Shown here one piece after another: positions 1 to 4,662 of a DNA stretch of 6,069 nt. A program made the translations under genes and the position numbers. Location of the stretch: the NCBI GenBank assembly GCA_002774315.1, contig PEYP01000144.1, forward strand, positions 1 through 6,069, in the 5' to 3' direction. The DNA is from Candidatus Stahliibacteriota bacterium CG08_land_8_20_14_0_20_40_26 (GTDB lineage: Bacteria > Hydrothermota > UBA3073). The notes beneath the pieces are model-generated. The model saw only the letters and a list, made by a program, of their open reading frames with translations. It was not told the origin of the DNA and ran no database searches. How positions within the stretch are numbered: position 1 is the stretch's first letter; the number at the start of each line of letters is the position of its first letter.

Positions 1-684
1 TTTATCATATTTCACAAACCCCTCAGGATACAATTCAAAATAATAACCTGTGGTTTGAGGATTTATACCCTTTAATCTTCCATACTTTGATACCATATTC
101 CCTTCTATCTGCAGAACCTCTGTCCAGTAATCAGTCTCCTGATTATTTGGAATATATCGCTCAAAATTTATCCCCCATTCGTCAAGCCTTTGCCTATATC
201 GGATTGACCTGAATGGGATTTTCACTTCCACCTCGTAGAAGTCATCGTAAGCCTTTACCGCTCTATACCATACACCATCCCAGGAACCATCTTCGGAACG
301 ACCATCATCAAGAATCATTCCATCATCAAATGTACCACTCGCACAGACATTGAAATAGTACGCAGTGGTCTTACTGCCGAAAGGGTCAATATATAAAGTC
401 GCACAATCCACATTCCCACCCAAATTAGCAGCTAACTTATGATTTTGTGCATAGCAACGAAATGCAACATAGAAATTATCCTTATCCTGTAATACATAAA
501 CTACGGTCTTTTCTGTAAGTATTTCTTTTTCATAAGGCGAATGTTGAATAAATCCATACACCGAATCTGCTGACTGCCAGATATCTTCAATAATACCGTC
601 AATTCTTGGTGCTGTATCAGTCCACCGCACCTCTACTATTTTGTTACTCCCTAAAGAGAATAGAACAAGTAATAATAGATTCAC
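1..684 (-). CDS. CBM9-like / DUF5916 family secreted protein, N-terminal part
   Basis: This reading frame stays open for 228 codons from a GTG at 684 to the left edge of the window, so the C-terminal part is missing. An in-frame TGA at 697-699 forces the start at or after this GTG, and AAGGGG five bases upstream is a fair ribosome site. The first ~12 residues (MNLLLLVLFSLG) are a short hydrophobic export signal without the usual lysine or arginine. Residues ~22-205 follow the pattern of the CBM9-like domain that opens DUF5916 proteins: RIDGIIEDIWQSA near 27, YVLQDKDNFYVAFRCYA near 63-79, LYIDPFGSKTTAYYF near 97, VEVKIPFRSIRY near 152, then WGINFERYIP. GRLKGINPQTT near 202 would be the entry to the large C-terminal outer-membrane-type beta domain. 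Such proteins are exported and often annotated as hydrolases or carbohydrate-binding, but their reaction is not established. Family assignment is confident; function is not. Confidence 0.85.
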   Translation of the reverse strand, partial: MNLLLLVLFSLGSNKIVEVRWTDTAPRIDGIIEDIWQSADSVYGFIQHSPYEKEILTEKTVVYVLQDKDNFYVAFRCYAQNHKLAANLGGNVDCATLYIDPFGSKTTAYYFNVCASGTFDDGMILDDGRSEDGSWDGVWYRAVKAYDDFYEVEVKIPFRSIRYRQRLDEWGINFERYIPNNQETDYWTEVLQIEGNMVSKYGRLKGINPQTTGYYFELYPEGFVKYDK

Positions 685-722
685 CTGATCCCCTTGTCAT
701 TTACATTCCCCATAATTCATAT

Positions 723-785
723 TTACAAAAGAAGTTTTTTTGTCTCATCACTATGTAATACGAAAAACTCAGGAAAAAGTTTCAT
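723..785 (-). CDS. possible 20-codon leader ORF
   Basis: A tiny frame (ATG at 783-785, TAA at 723-725) would encode MKLFPEFFVLHSDETKKLLL. It has GGGGG four bases before its ATG, which resembles a ribosome site. It lies between the promoter-like pair at 798-825 and the GTG start of the CBM9-like gene at 684. It could be a leader peptide or a chance frame. Nothing beyond position and spacing supports translation. Confidence 0.15.
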   Translation of the reverse strand: MKLFPEFFVLHSDETKKLLL

Positions 786-797
786 TATTCCCCCAGA

Positions 798-825
798 ATT
801 AAACAATTAGTTTTCCTATGGTCAA
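798..825 (-). promoter_or_regulatory. sigma70-like promoter for the CBM9-like gene
   Basis: On the minus strand, TTGACC (820-825) and TTTAAT (798-803) are separated by 16 bases. Each hexamer matches the sigma70 consensus at five of six positions. Transcription would begin near 790, giving an untranslated leader of about 100 bases before the GTG at 684. The site lies downstream of the flavin reductase gene, so the CBM9-like gene is probably transcribed on its own. Confidence 0.5.
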
Positions 826-881
826 TGTAGATACGGTGTCATTAAGAGGAAAGTGAAATAGAGATTTTGACGAGGATAATC

Positions 882-898
882 CGCAGAACAGGTCTGCG
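882..898. repeat. small perfect hairpin, 6-bp stem
   Basis: CGCAGA at 882-887 pairs perfectly with TCTGCG at 893-898 around a five-base loop. It lies about 40 bases past the stop of the flavin reductase gene in the direction of transcription. No T-run follows on either strand, so it is not a convincing intrinsic terminator. It may be an RNA 3'-end structure or another short dispersed palindrome. Confidence 0.45.
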
Positions 899-939
899 AT
901 TGTAACTTTGTTTGTAAATATATAAAACCCAAATACAGC

Positions 940-1482
940 TTACTTGCCGGTCAACAATTGTCCTTTTCCAGCATACTCACCTTCTTCAGCCCCAACATGA
1001 TAGACAGGGGCAATGACAAGCCTTGATAGTTCTTTTCTATAGATTCTATCGTCTATACTTGCCGCTACTACTCTCCCAACTATTATGTAATGGTCGCCAG
1101 CCTGTTTAATCCACGCAAGTCTACACTCAAAATTGGACTGACATTCTTTCACCCGAAAAGGTTTCACCACCTTGCTTGCCACGGGAGTAAGCCCTGCTTT
1201 TTCAAACTCACTTACCTCTCTTGAGAAAGATTCTGCTGTCGTATCGATCTCTCGGATTAAATCGGGGCCCGGCACAGCAACTACAAATTCCTCTGTCTCT
1301 AAAATATTTTTATATGTATCTCTTGTATCTTTTACTCCAATGGCGTATAGAGGTGGATGAGAAGAAATCGGCATATTCATTCCGAATGGAGCTATATTCT
1401 TCACATTACCATACAGTGTCGATATCAGAACAACTGGCGGTGGTGGAATTATTTTTATATACTCCTCAGGATTCACCTCCAT
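940..1482 (-). CDS. flavin reductase-like (FMN-binding split-barrel) protein
   Basis: This 180-residue protein has the length and pattern of the flavin reductase-like/flavoredoxin family, which binds FMN non-covalently and often acts as the NAD(P)H:flavin reductase or electron carrier partner of another enzyme. Visible family features are a PPPPVVLIST strand near residue 13, NIAPFGMNMPISSHPPL near 29-45 (the usual 'N-x-AP-...-S-x-x-PP' segment), a YKNILETEEFVVAVP segment near 57-71 (usually 'T..NI..tgEFvvn.p'), and a late strand pair near 123-146 including DHYIIVGRVV. It has no signal peptide and should be cytoplasmic. The ATG at 1482 is the earliest possible canonical start because a TAG lies in frame 21 bases upstream; GGGGG four bases before it is a modest ribosome site. 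The neighbours do not reveal the partner enzyme, so the substrate is unknown. Confidence 0.85.
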   Translation of the reverse strand: MEVNPEEYIKIIPPPPVVLISTLYGNVKNIAPFGMNMPISSHPPLYAIGVKDTRDTYKNILETEEFVVAVPGPDLIREIDTTAESFSREVSEFEKAGLTPVASKVVKPFRVKECQSNFECRLAWIKQAGDHYIIVGRVVAASIDDRIYRKELSRLVIAPVYHVGAEEGEYAGKGQLLTGK

Positions 1483-1550
1483 ATTGCCCCCGTAAATCTA
1501 AAAATCAACTTATCTTGCTCCTCCTACCTCTATCTTTGCTCTTTCTTAAT

Positions 1551-1796
1551 TCAGTCCACGATAATAATACTTTCTAATCCCTTGCTCTTGCATTTCTTGT
1601 TCAATATCTCCTGCATATTTTTAAATGCCTCGCGATACTTGTTAAGTTTTTCAAAGATCTTGTCATCTTTCCTCAATGCATATTCTCTTTCATACATTGT
1701 AACTTGCGACTTGTAAAACAGTGCCCTCCATACAAGTTTCTGGATGTCAGTGGGCAGAGACTCAATCTTATCAGGAGTAAATTCACTAATTATCAT
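1551..1796 (-). CDS. small helical hypothetical protein, 81 aa
   Basis: I do not recognise this protein. It is short, highly charged and looks almost entirely alpha-helical, with a Lys/Glu-rich central stretch around residues 35-70 (for example YEREYALRKDDKIFEKLNKYREAF), followed by a basic patch KKCKSK and a hydrophobic C-terminal tail ESIIIVD. There is no signal peptide, membrane segment or recognisable catalytic motif. The ATG at 1796 is the first canonical start after an in-frame TGA that falls inside the upstream repeat at 1836-1855; the ribosome site (GCGAGA) is weak. It sits between lpxD and the flavin reductase gene on the same strand, 77 bp after lpxD and 68 bp before the next gene. 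Amino-acid composition is protein-like and no overlapping frame competes, so it is probably real, but a remnant of a longer gene is possible. Confidence 0.5.
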   Translation of the reverse strand: MIISEFTPDKIESLPTDIQKLVWRALFYKSQVTMYEREYALRKDDKIFEKLNKYREAFKNMQEILNKKCKSKGLESIIIVD

Positions 1797-1835
1797 ATTT
1801 ATTCTCGCTGAAAAATCACCAAATAATCTAAAAAT

Positions 1836-1855
1836 AATCAGCGTAAATCAGCGTC
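1836..1855 (-). repeat. dispersed 10-bp-period repeat, second copy
   Basis: Read on the minus strand this 20-base stretch matches the first 20 bases of the repeat at 4167-4196 at 19 of 20 positions, but in the opposite orientation. It consists of two units of the form (N)ACGCTGATT. It fills most of the short gap between lpxD and the 81-residue gene, and its TGA closes that gene's frame upstream. Confidence 0.65.
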
Positions 1856-1873
1856 TGAAGATAACAAAAAAGT

Positions 1874-2881
1874 TCACCCAAAAAGTTTCTTTTCAATCTT
1901 TTTCAGTCTTTCGTATATCTCTGGAAGTCGCGTAAGAAGAGCGTATGCCTTCTTTGACCTCCTGTGTTCTCTTGCGGGGTAACCAGATACTTCCTCTCCG
2001 TCCTTTACCGACTTTGTTACACCTGATTGGGCACCTATCTTTACATTATTCCCTATTATAAGATGGTCAGATATTCCTGCCTGTCCTCCTATAATGACAT
2101 TGCTCCCTATTTCTGTCGAGCCTGCTATCCCAACCTGCGCAACAATCACAGAGTTCTCACCAATCACTACATTATGGGCTATGTGAACAAGATTGTCAAT
2201 CTTCGTCCCTTTGCCTATTATTGTATCCCCGAGTGTTGCACGGTCTATTGTAGTATTTGCACCGATTTCAACATCATCCTCTACTACAACACCTCCAAGA
2301 TGCGGGATTTTTATCCTCTTGCCTGCCTTTTCTATATACCCGAACCCGTCTGCACCTATTACACATCCAGGATGTATCACTACTCTGTTTTTTATTCGTA
2401 CATTCTCACGGATGACAACCCCGGGGTATATCATACAATTATCACCTACCTGAGAACCTTCCCCCAGATATACCCGTGGGAACAAAACTGTCCCTTTACC
2501 CAACCTGCAACCAGAACATATCACACAGAAGGCACCTATTGATGTAGTCTCATCCATCACCGCATTCTTTGATACATCTGCAAGAGGTGATATGCCAGCT
2601 TCGGGAGAAATTTTTTTACAGAAAAGATTCGCAAGTTTTACAATCGCAAGGGTAGGCTCGTCCACAAAAAGCAGGGTTTTTGTAGTGCTAATGTTAGTAT
2701 TTTGGGGAACAATAATACAAGAGGCGCCTGTTTTGGCAAGCCATTTTTCATATTTCGGATAGGATATATAGGTTATATCTCCCCTCCTTGCATCCTCAAT
2801 CCTTGCAATCCCGGTTATATCTGTTGACCCATTACCCTTTATCTCACCCGAAAGGAATTTGGCTATCTCTATTAATTTCAT
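1874..2881 (-). CDS. lpxD: LpxD, UDP-3-O-acylglucosamine N-acyltransferase
   Basis: LpxD transfers a 3-hydroxyacyl chain from acyl carrier protein to the 2-amino group of UDP-3-O-acylglucosamine, the third step of lipid A synthesis in the cytoplasm. The 335-residue length is typical. Residues ~1-95 form the N-terminal uridine-binding domain (MKLIEIAKFLSGEI at the start, RGDITYISYPKY near 33). Residues ~98-295 are a left-handed beta helix of hexapeptide repeats (for example VIGADGFGY near 174 and IIGKGTKI near 221). IAHNVVIG near 234 holds the expected catalytic His236, equivalent to His239 of the E. coli enzyme. A charged C-terminal helix (~305-335) ends the protein. The ATG at 2881 matches the family start although no clear ribosome site precedes it. 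The Skp-like gene ends 22 bp upstream, so the two are very likely co-transcribed and translation may be coupled. fabZ and lpxA, usual downstream partners, are not in this window. Confidence 0.97.
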   Translation of the reverse strand: MKLIEIAKFLSGEIKGNGSTDITGIARIEDARRGDITYISYPKYEKWLAKTGASCIIVPQNTNISTTKTLLFVDEPTLAIVKLANLFCKKISPEAGISPLADVSKNAVMDETTSIGAFCVICSGCRLGKGTVLFPRVYLGEGSQVGDNCMIYPGVVIRENVRIKNRVVIHPGCVIGADGFGYIEKAGKRIKIPHLGGVVVEDDVEIGANTTIDRATLGDTIIGKGTKIDNLVHIAHNVVIGENSVIVAQVGIAGSTEIGSNVIIGGQAGISDHLIIGNNVKIGAQSGVTKSVKDGEEVSGYPAREHRRSKKAYALLTRLPEIYERLKKIEKKLFG

Positions 2882-2903
2882 AGCAAAAGATATAATTATT
2901 AGC

Positions 2904-3869
2904 TTACTCCACTTTTATAGAGGGCAAGAGCTCTGCAGTCAGGTTCGAAACCATAGTTATAATGTCTTCTGGCCTGTCTCCACTTGATTTTGCTTCGGCT
3001 GTCTTGATTATTGCTTCTTTTTTCACATCTATTACCGATATGCGGGCTGTTATTACCTCGCCGACCTTTTCAACCTCTCCCATAATCATAAAATCAGCAT
3101 CGGCAAGTCTTCCAAGCGTCTTAACCTCTTCCTCCGTCAGTTTATCCTGGGCGAGGGGTACATTTGCAAGTGTAAAGGCATTAGCCATCTTGGTTGACCT
3201 GACCTCCTTATAGTTCTCCATCGCAATCAGTGCAGCTCGTAGTTTCTCTTTTATGTTCTGTCCTAATCCGAAATCCTGTGCTTCCTTATTCTTCTCCTTC
3301 AATTTCAACACATAGAATTCAATCTTCTCAAAACCGGCAAAAACCTCTTCTTCCCCCACATATTCTTTATTCAATTCATCCAACACTCTCTGTGTGAGGT
3401 CAAGCCCATCGTTTGCATATACTACTCCCATACTGGCAATATCAAATATCATCGAATACCCCTCTGTCTCTCCAATCTGGGTAATAATTCCATTGATCCT
3501 ATCAACAAATGGTTGCATTATCTCTCTCTGTTTTATTTCTGCCTCTCCTCCTGCCCCCCAGATTCGTTGAACAAACTGTTGATACCCTTGCTGTTTTTCT
3601 TCTATAGCAGCCATCTTTCCCTGCCTTACCTTTTCTGACAGCATAACTGCTTGACTCTCATACTCTTGCATCATCTGTTCTATCTCCTGCTTCAATCCTG
3701 TTGCCTCTCTTTCCCAGTTCCGCAGGGCCGTGTTAATTTCCTGTGCGATCTCTCCACTACCTTTATACCCTTCCAGTATCCGCTGAGAATCTATATAGCC
3801 AATTATACTTTCAGCAGATAATACCAATGGTATAAGGCTAAACGCTATTATCCCCCATCTTTTTAACAT
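2904..3869 (-). CDS. Skp/OmpH-like periplasmic protein with C-terminal CsgG/LpoB-like domain
   Basis: The 321-residue product is about twice the length of ordinary Skp (roughly 160-180). It begins with a clear signal peptide (MLKRWGIIAFSLIPLVLSA, cleavage likely after residue 19). Residues ~20-170 resemble Skp/OmpH, the periplasmic chaperone for unfolded outer-membrane proteins: a first strand SIIGYIDSQRILEGY, long Glu/Gln/Lys-rich coiled-coil arms (~38-125), then a closing VDRINGIITQIGETEGYSMIF segment and LDLTQRVLDELNKEY. Residues ~180-318 look like a different domain: a first strand IEFYVLKLK, a helix IKEKLRAALIAMENYKEV, then LGRLADADFMIMGEVEKV and ITARISVIDVKKEAII. This order (low-identity) matches CsgG/FlgO/LpoB-type domains, which have 'GADxxIxGxV...xRxxDxxTGxI'. 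GGAGG five bases before the ATG at 3869 fixes the start. Position just before lpxD supports the Skp assignment. The Skp part is confident; the C-terminal assignment rests on pattern only. Confidence 0.85.
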   Translation of the reverse strand: MLKRWGIIAFSLIPLVLSAESIIGYIDSQRILEGYKGSGEIAQEINTALRNWEREATGLKQEIEQMMQEYESQAVMLSEKVRQGKMAAIEEKQQGYQQFVQRIWGAGGEAEIKQREIMQPFVDRINGIITQIGETEGYSMIFDIASMGVVYANDGLDLTQRVLDELNKEYVGEEEVFAGFEKIEFYVLKLKEKNKEAQDFGLGQNIKEKLRAALIAMENYKEVRSTKMANAFTLANVPLAQDKLTEEEVKTLGRLADADFMIMGEVEKVGEVITARISVIDVKKEAIIKTAEAKSSGDRPEDIITMVSNLTAELLPSIKVE

Positions 3870-3874
3870 AGTAT

Positions 3875-3879
3875 CCTCC
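3875..3879 (-). promoter_or_regulatory. strong Shine-Dalgarno site of the Skp-like gene
   Basis: GGAGG on the minus strand lies five bases before the ATG at 3867-3869. It is the best ribosome site in the window and decides the start that also yields a proper signal peptide. Confidence 0.8.
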
Positions 3880-3909
3880 CCATTAACTCTTTATATTATG
3901 AAAAACTGA

Positions 3910-3986
3910 ACCACAAAGAATCCCACTAATTTTCGATTTACTATTGACGATTGACAATTTAAAATATTCTTTGTAAACTTTGTGGT
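3910..3986. repeat. dispersed inverted repeat, 'accacaaag' type, copy 1
   Basis: ACCACAAAG at 3910-3918 is the exact reverse complement of CTTTGTGGT at 3978-3986. The arms enclose about 60 AT-rich bases, including a seven-base tandem (attgacg attgaca) at 3943-3956. A second copy of the same arm pair occurs at 4029-4094, which shows this is a repeated element rather than a chance hairpin. Confidence 0.7.
3929..3957 (-). promoter_or_regulatory. weak candidate promoter for the Skp-like gene and lpxD
   Basis: On the minus strand TTGTCA (3952-3957) and GAAAAT (3929-3934) are 17 bases apart, matching the sigma70 hexamers at five and four of six positions. Its placement 60-90 bases before the Skp-like start is reasonable. 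It overlaps repeat sequence, so the match may be fortuitous. Confidence 0.25.
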
Positions 3987-4028
3987 AACCCTTAATCAAC
4001 ACAGAGGGACTTATTTCTTTTTATTTAA

Positions 4029-4094
4029 ACCACAAAGAGCACAAAGAGAATCTATTTATTTTTTAAACTTTGTGTCCTTTGTGAACTTTGTGGT
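4029..4094. repeat. dispersed inverted repeat, 'accacaaag' type, copy 2
   Basis: ACCACAAAG at 4029-4037 is the exact reverse complement of CTTTGTGGT at 4086-4094. Inside the arms, CACAAAG recurs at 4040-4046 on the left and CTTTGTG recurs at 4068-4074 on the right, so each arm is itself an imperfect tandem of a roughly 10-base unit. The end arms are identical to those of the copy at 3910-3986. Confidence 0.75.
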
Positions 4095-4109
4095 AAATTG
4101 CGCCATCTC

Positions 4110-4151
4110 GGACAGGGACACCGTGCCTACCGGCAGGCAGGAGCCCTGTCC
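4110..4151. repeat. split 'ggacaggg' inverted repeat carrying a palindrome
   Basis: GGACAGGG at 4110-4117 pairs perfectly with CCCTGTCC at 4144-4151. Between them, 4122-4141 matches the 20-bp palindrome at 4251-4270 at 18 of 20 positions. Deleting about 18 bases (CCTACCGGCAGGCAGGAG) leaves a compact inverted repeat with a short loop, suggesting that the palindrome entered a pre-existing hairpin repeat. Confidence 0.7.
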
Positions 4152-4166
4152 CTACACTGCTCTTTA

Positions 4167-4196
4167 GACGCTGATTCACGCTGATTAACACTGATT
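4167..4196 (+). repeat. three tandem 10-bp units (NACGCTGATT type)
   Basis: Three consecutive decamers, GACGCTGATT, CACGCTGATT and AACACTGATT, follow one another without gaps. The first two recur in reverse orientation at 1836-1855. A related array on the opposite strand follows at 4229-4275. The 10-base period is close to one DNA helical turn. Confidence 0.75.
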
Positions 4197-4228
4197 TATT
4201 TATTTCAAAGAATTATTTCTTTTAATTT

Positions 4229-4275
4229 ATCTGTGTAATCTGTGTTAATCCCTGCCTGCCGGCAGGCAGGTGTGT
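4229..4275. repeat. 'atctgtgt' periodic repeat interrupted by a perfect 20-bp palindrome
   Basis: The units ATCTGTGTA (4229-4237) and ATCTGTGTTA (4238-4247) are followed by ATC (4248-4250), then by a perfect 20-bp palindrome at 4251-4270, then by TGTGT (4271-4275). Removing exactly the 20 palindromic bases completes a third unit, ATCTGTGT. The palindrome is GC-rich, made of CCTGCCTGCC and its exact complement, with no unpaired loop. Confidence 0.8.
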
Positions 4276-4284
4276 CGAAGTTGT

Positions 4285-4323
4285 CCGCGCATATCGCGGT
4301 TAGCCTGCCTGACGGCAGTCAGG
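4285..4323. repeat. GC hairpin followed by a third copy of the ~20-bp palindrome
   Basis: CCGCG (4285-4289) pairs with CGCGG (4295-4299) around a five-base loop. Four bases later, 4304-4323 matches the perfect palindrome at 4251-4270 at 18 of 20 positions, keeping eight of ten self-complementary pairs. It separates the hairpin from a segment beginning AAAACTGCTCCCAC. Confidence 0.65.
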
Positions 4324-4341
4324 AAAACTGCTCCCACATTT

Positions 4342-4389
4342 GTAGGCACAAATTCAATTTGTGCCGGCACGGTTAAAACCGTGCCCTAC
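4342..4389. repeat. double-hairpin dispersed repeat unit
   Basis: Two perfect hairpins abut. The first has a 10-bp stem, GGCACAAATT (4345-4354) with AATTTGTGCC (4356-4365), around a single base. The second has a 9-bp stem, GGCACGGTT (4366-4374) with AACCGTGCC (4377-4385), around two bases. The outer ends GTAGG (4342-4346) and CCTAC (4385-4389) are also complementary, giving the whole unit inverted termini. From general familiarity, 'GGCACGGTT...AACCGTGCC' units recur in intergenic DNA of many uncultured bacteria. Confidence 0.75.
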
Positions 4390-4394
4390 TTTTT

Positions 4395-4432
4395 CACCAC
4401 ACCTGTCTACCGATAGGTAGAAAGGCACGAAG
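4395..4432. repeat. 'caccacaaaggcacgaag' repeat interrupted by a fourth palindrome
   Basis: CACCAC (4395-4400) and AAAGGCACGAAG (4421-4432) are separated by 20 bases (4401-4420) containing TCTACC-GATA-GGTAG, a hairpin that extends to 4421 with a 6-bp stem. Deleting exactly those 20 bases restores CACCACAAAGGCACGAAG, a coherent unit of the same style as the ACCACAAAG repeats at 3910 and 4029. The inserted bases match the palindrome family at 14 of 20 positions, and all six differences are transitions. Confidence 0.65.
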
Positions 4433-4442
4433 ATACTAAGAG

Positions 4443-4470
4443 CAGATTTCAGATTACAGATTGTAGATTA
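4443..4470 (+). repeat. four tandem 7-bp units (CAGATTN)
   Basis: CAGATTT, CAGATTA, CAGATTG and TAGATTA follow each other directly, then CAG begins a fifth unit. There are no spacers, so this is a microsatellite-like array and not a CRISPR. Confidence 0.7.
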
Positions 4471-4552
4471 CAGTAACAGGATAAAGTACCCAATAACTTG
4501 GTTATCTAATACCCCATTAACACAACAACGCATTAACCCAATTTCTTTATTC

Positions 4553-4611
4553 ATCTGTGTCTATCTGCGTTCACCCCGTTAGATGCTTGCTATCTAACAG
4601 GGTTAATCTGT
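4553..4611. repeat. 'atctgtgtct' periodic repeat interrupted by a 'gttagat' hairpin
   Basis: ATCTGTGTCT (4553-4562) and ATCTGCGTT (4563-4571) are followed by a hairpin and then by AATCTGT (4605-4611). The hairpin pairs GTTAGAT (4578-4584) with ATCTAAC (4592-4598) around seven bases, extended by CCC (4574-4576) with GGG (4600-4602). Removing 33 bases, with TT present on both sides, rejoins ATCTGCGTT to AATCTGT, the periodic pattern. The hairpin has a different sequence from the CCTGCC palindromes, so it would be a second inserted family. Confidence 0.6.
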
Positions 4612-4614
4612 CAC

Positions 4615-4645
4615 CGCCTTTGGCGAGACCCCGCCATCGGCGGGG
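4615..4645 (-). terminator. GC hairpins after subunit I, possible terminator or dispersed palindrome
   Basis: CCCCGCC (4629-4635) pairs perfectly with GGCGGGG (4639-4645) around three bases, and a smaller CGCC/GGCG hairpin lies at 4615-4625. They begin 17 bases past the subunit I stop in the direction of transcription, a natural place for a terminator. No T-run follows on the minus strand, so a factor-independent terminator is not proven; it may equally be another inserted repeat or a mRNA 3' stabiliser. Confidence 0.4.
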
Positions 4646-4662
4646 CATCCAGATTGCATCCG

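Larger units (their letters stand above)
3910..4645. other. repeat-packed intergenic block without genes
   Basis: The 793 bp between subunit I and the Skp-like gene contain no credible gene; the only longer frame (plus strand, 3982-4167) is made of repeat sequence. Instead at least ten short repeat or hairpin units lie almost end to end, listed individually: two 'accacaaag' inverted repeats, a split 'ggacaggg' inverted repeat, 10-bp and 7-bp periodic arrays, four related ~20-bp palindromes, a double hairpin unit and two further palindromes near 4574-4645. Different repeat families are juxtaposed and nested, as in intergenic hot spots of uncultured bacterial genomes. Promoter and terminator signals of the flanking genes must be embedded in this block. 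Confidence 0.8.

Noticed and set aside
882..898. Hairpin as intrinsic terminator of the flavin reductase gene.
   Set aside because: The stem is only six pairs and no T-run follows on either strand; kept only as a hairpin.
1172..1716. Three overlapping plus-strand frames of 62-119 codons.
   Set aside because: They run antisense to the flavin reductase and 81-residue genes, overlap each other and lack protein-family patterns.
2027..2542. Plus-strand frame of 171 codons opposite lpxD.
   Set aside because: It is Tyr/Cys-rich and mirrors the hexapeptide-repeat coding sequence of lpxD; no start signals.
3982..4167. Plus-strand 61-codon frame in the gap upstream of the Skp-like gene.
   Set aside because: It is composed of inverted-repeat sequence (two repeat families), has no ribosome site and its product is low-complexity; chance frame.
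4443..4470. Regular short repeats that could suggest a CRISPR array.
   Set aside because: The units are seven bases, directly abutting, with no spacers, and there are no cas genes nearby.
3910..4645. A large insertion sequence or integrated element.
   Set aside because: No transposase or integrase frame, and the block is a patchwork of different short repeats without one pair of outer ends.
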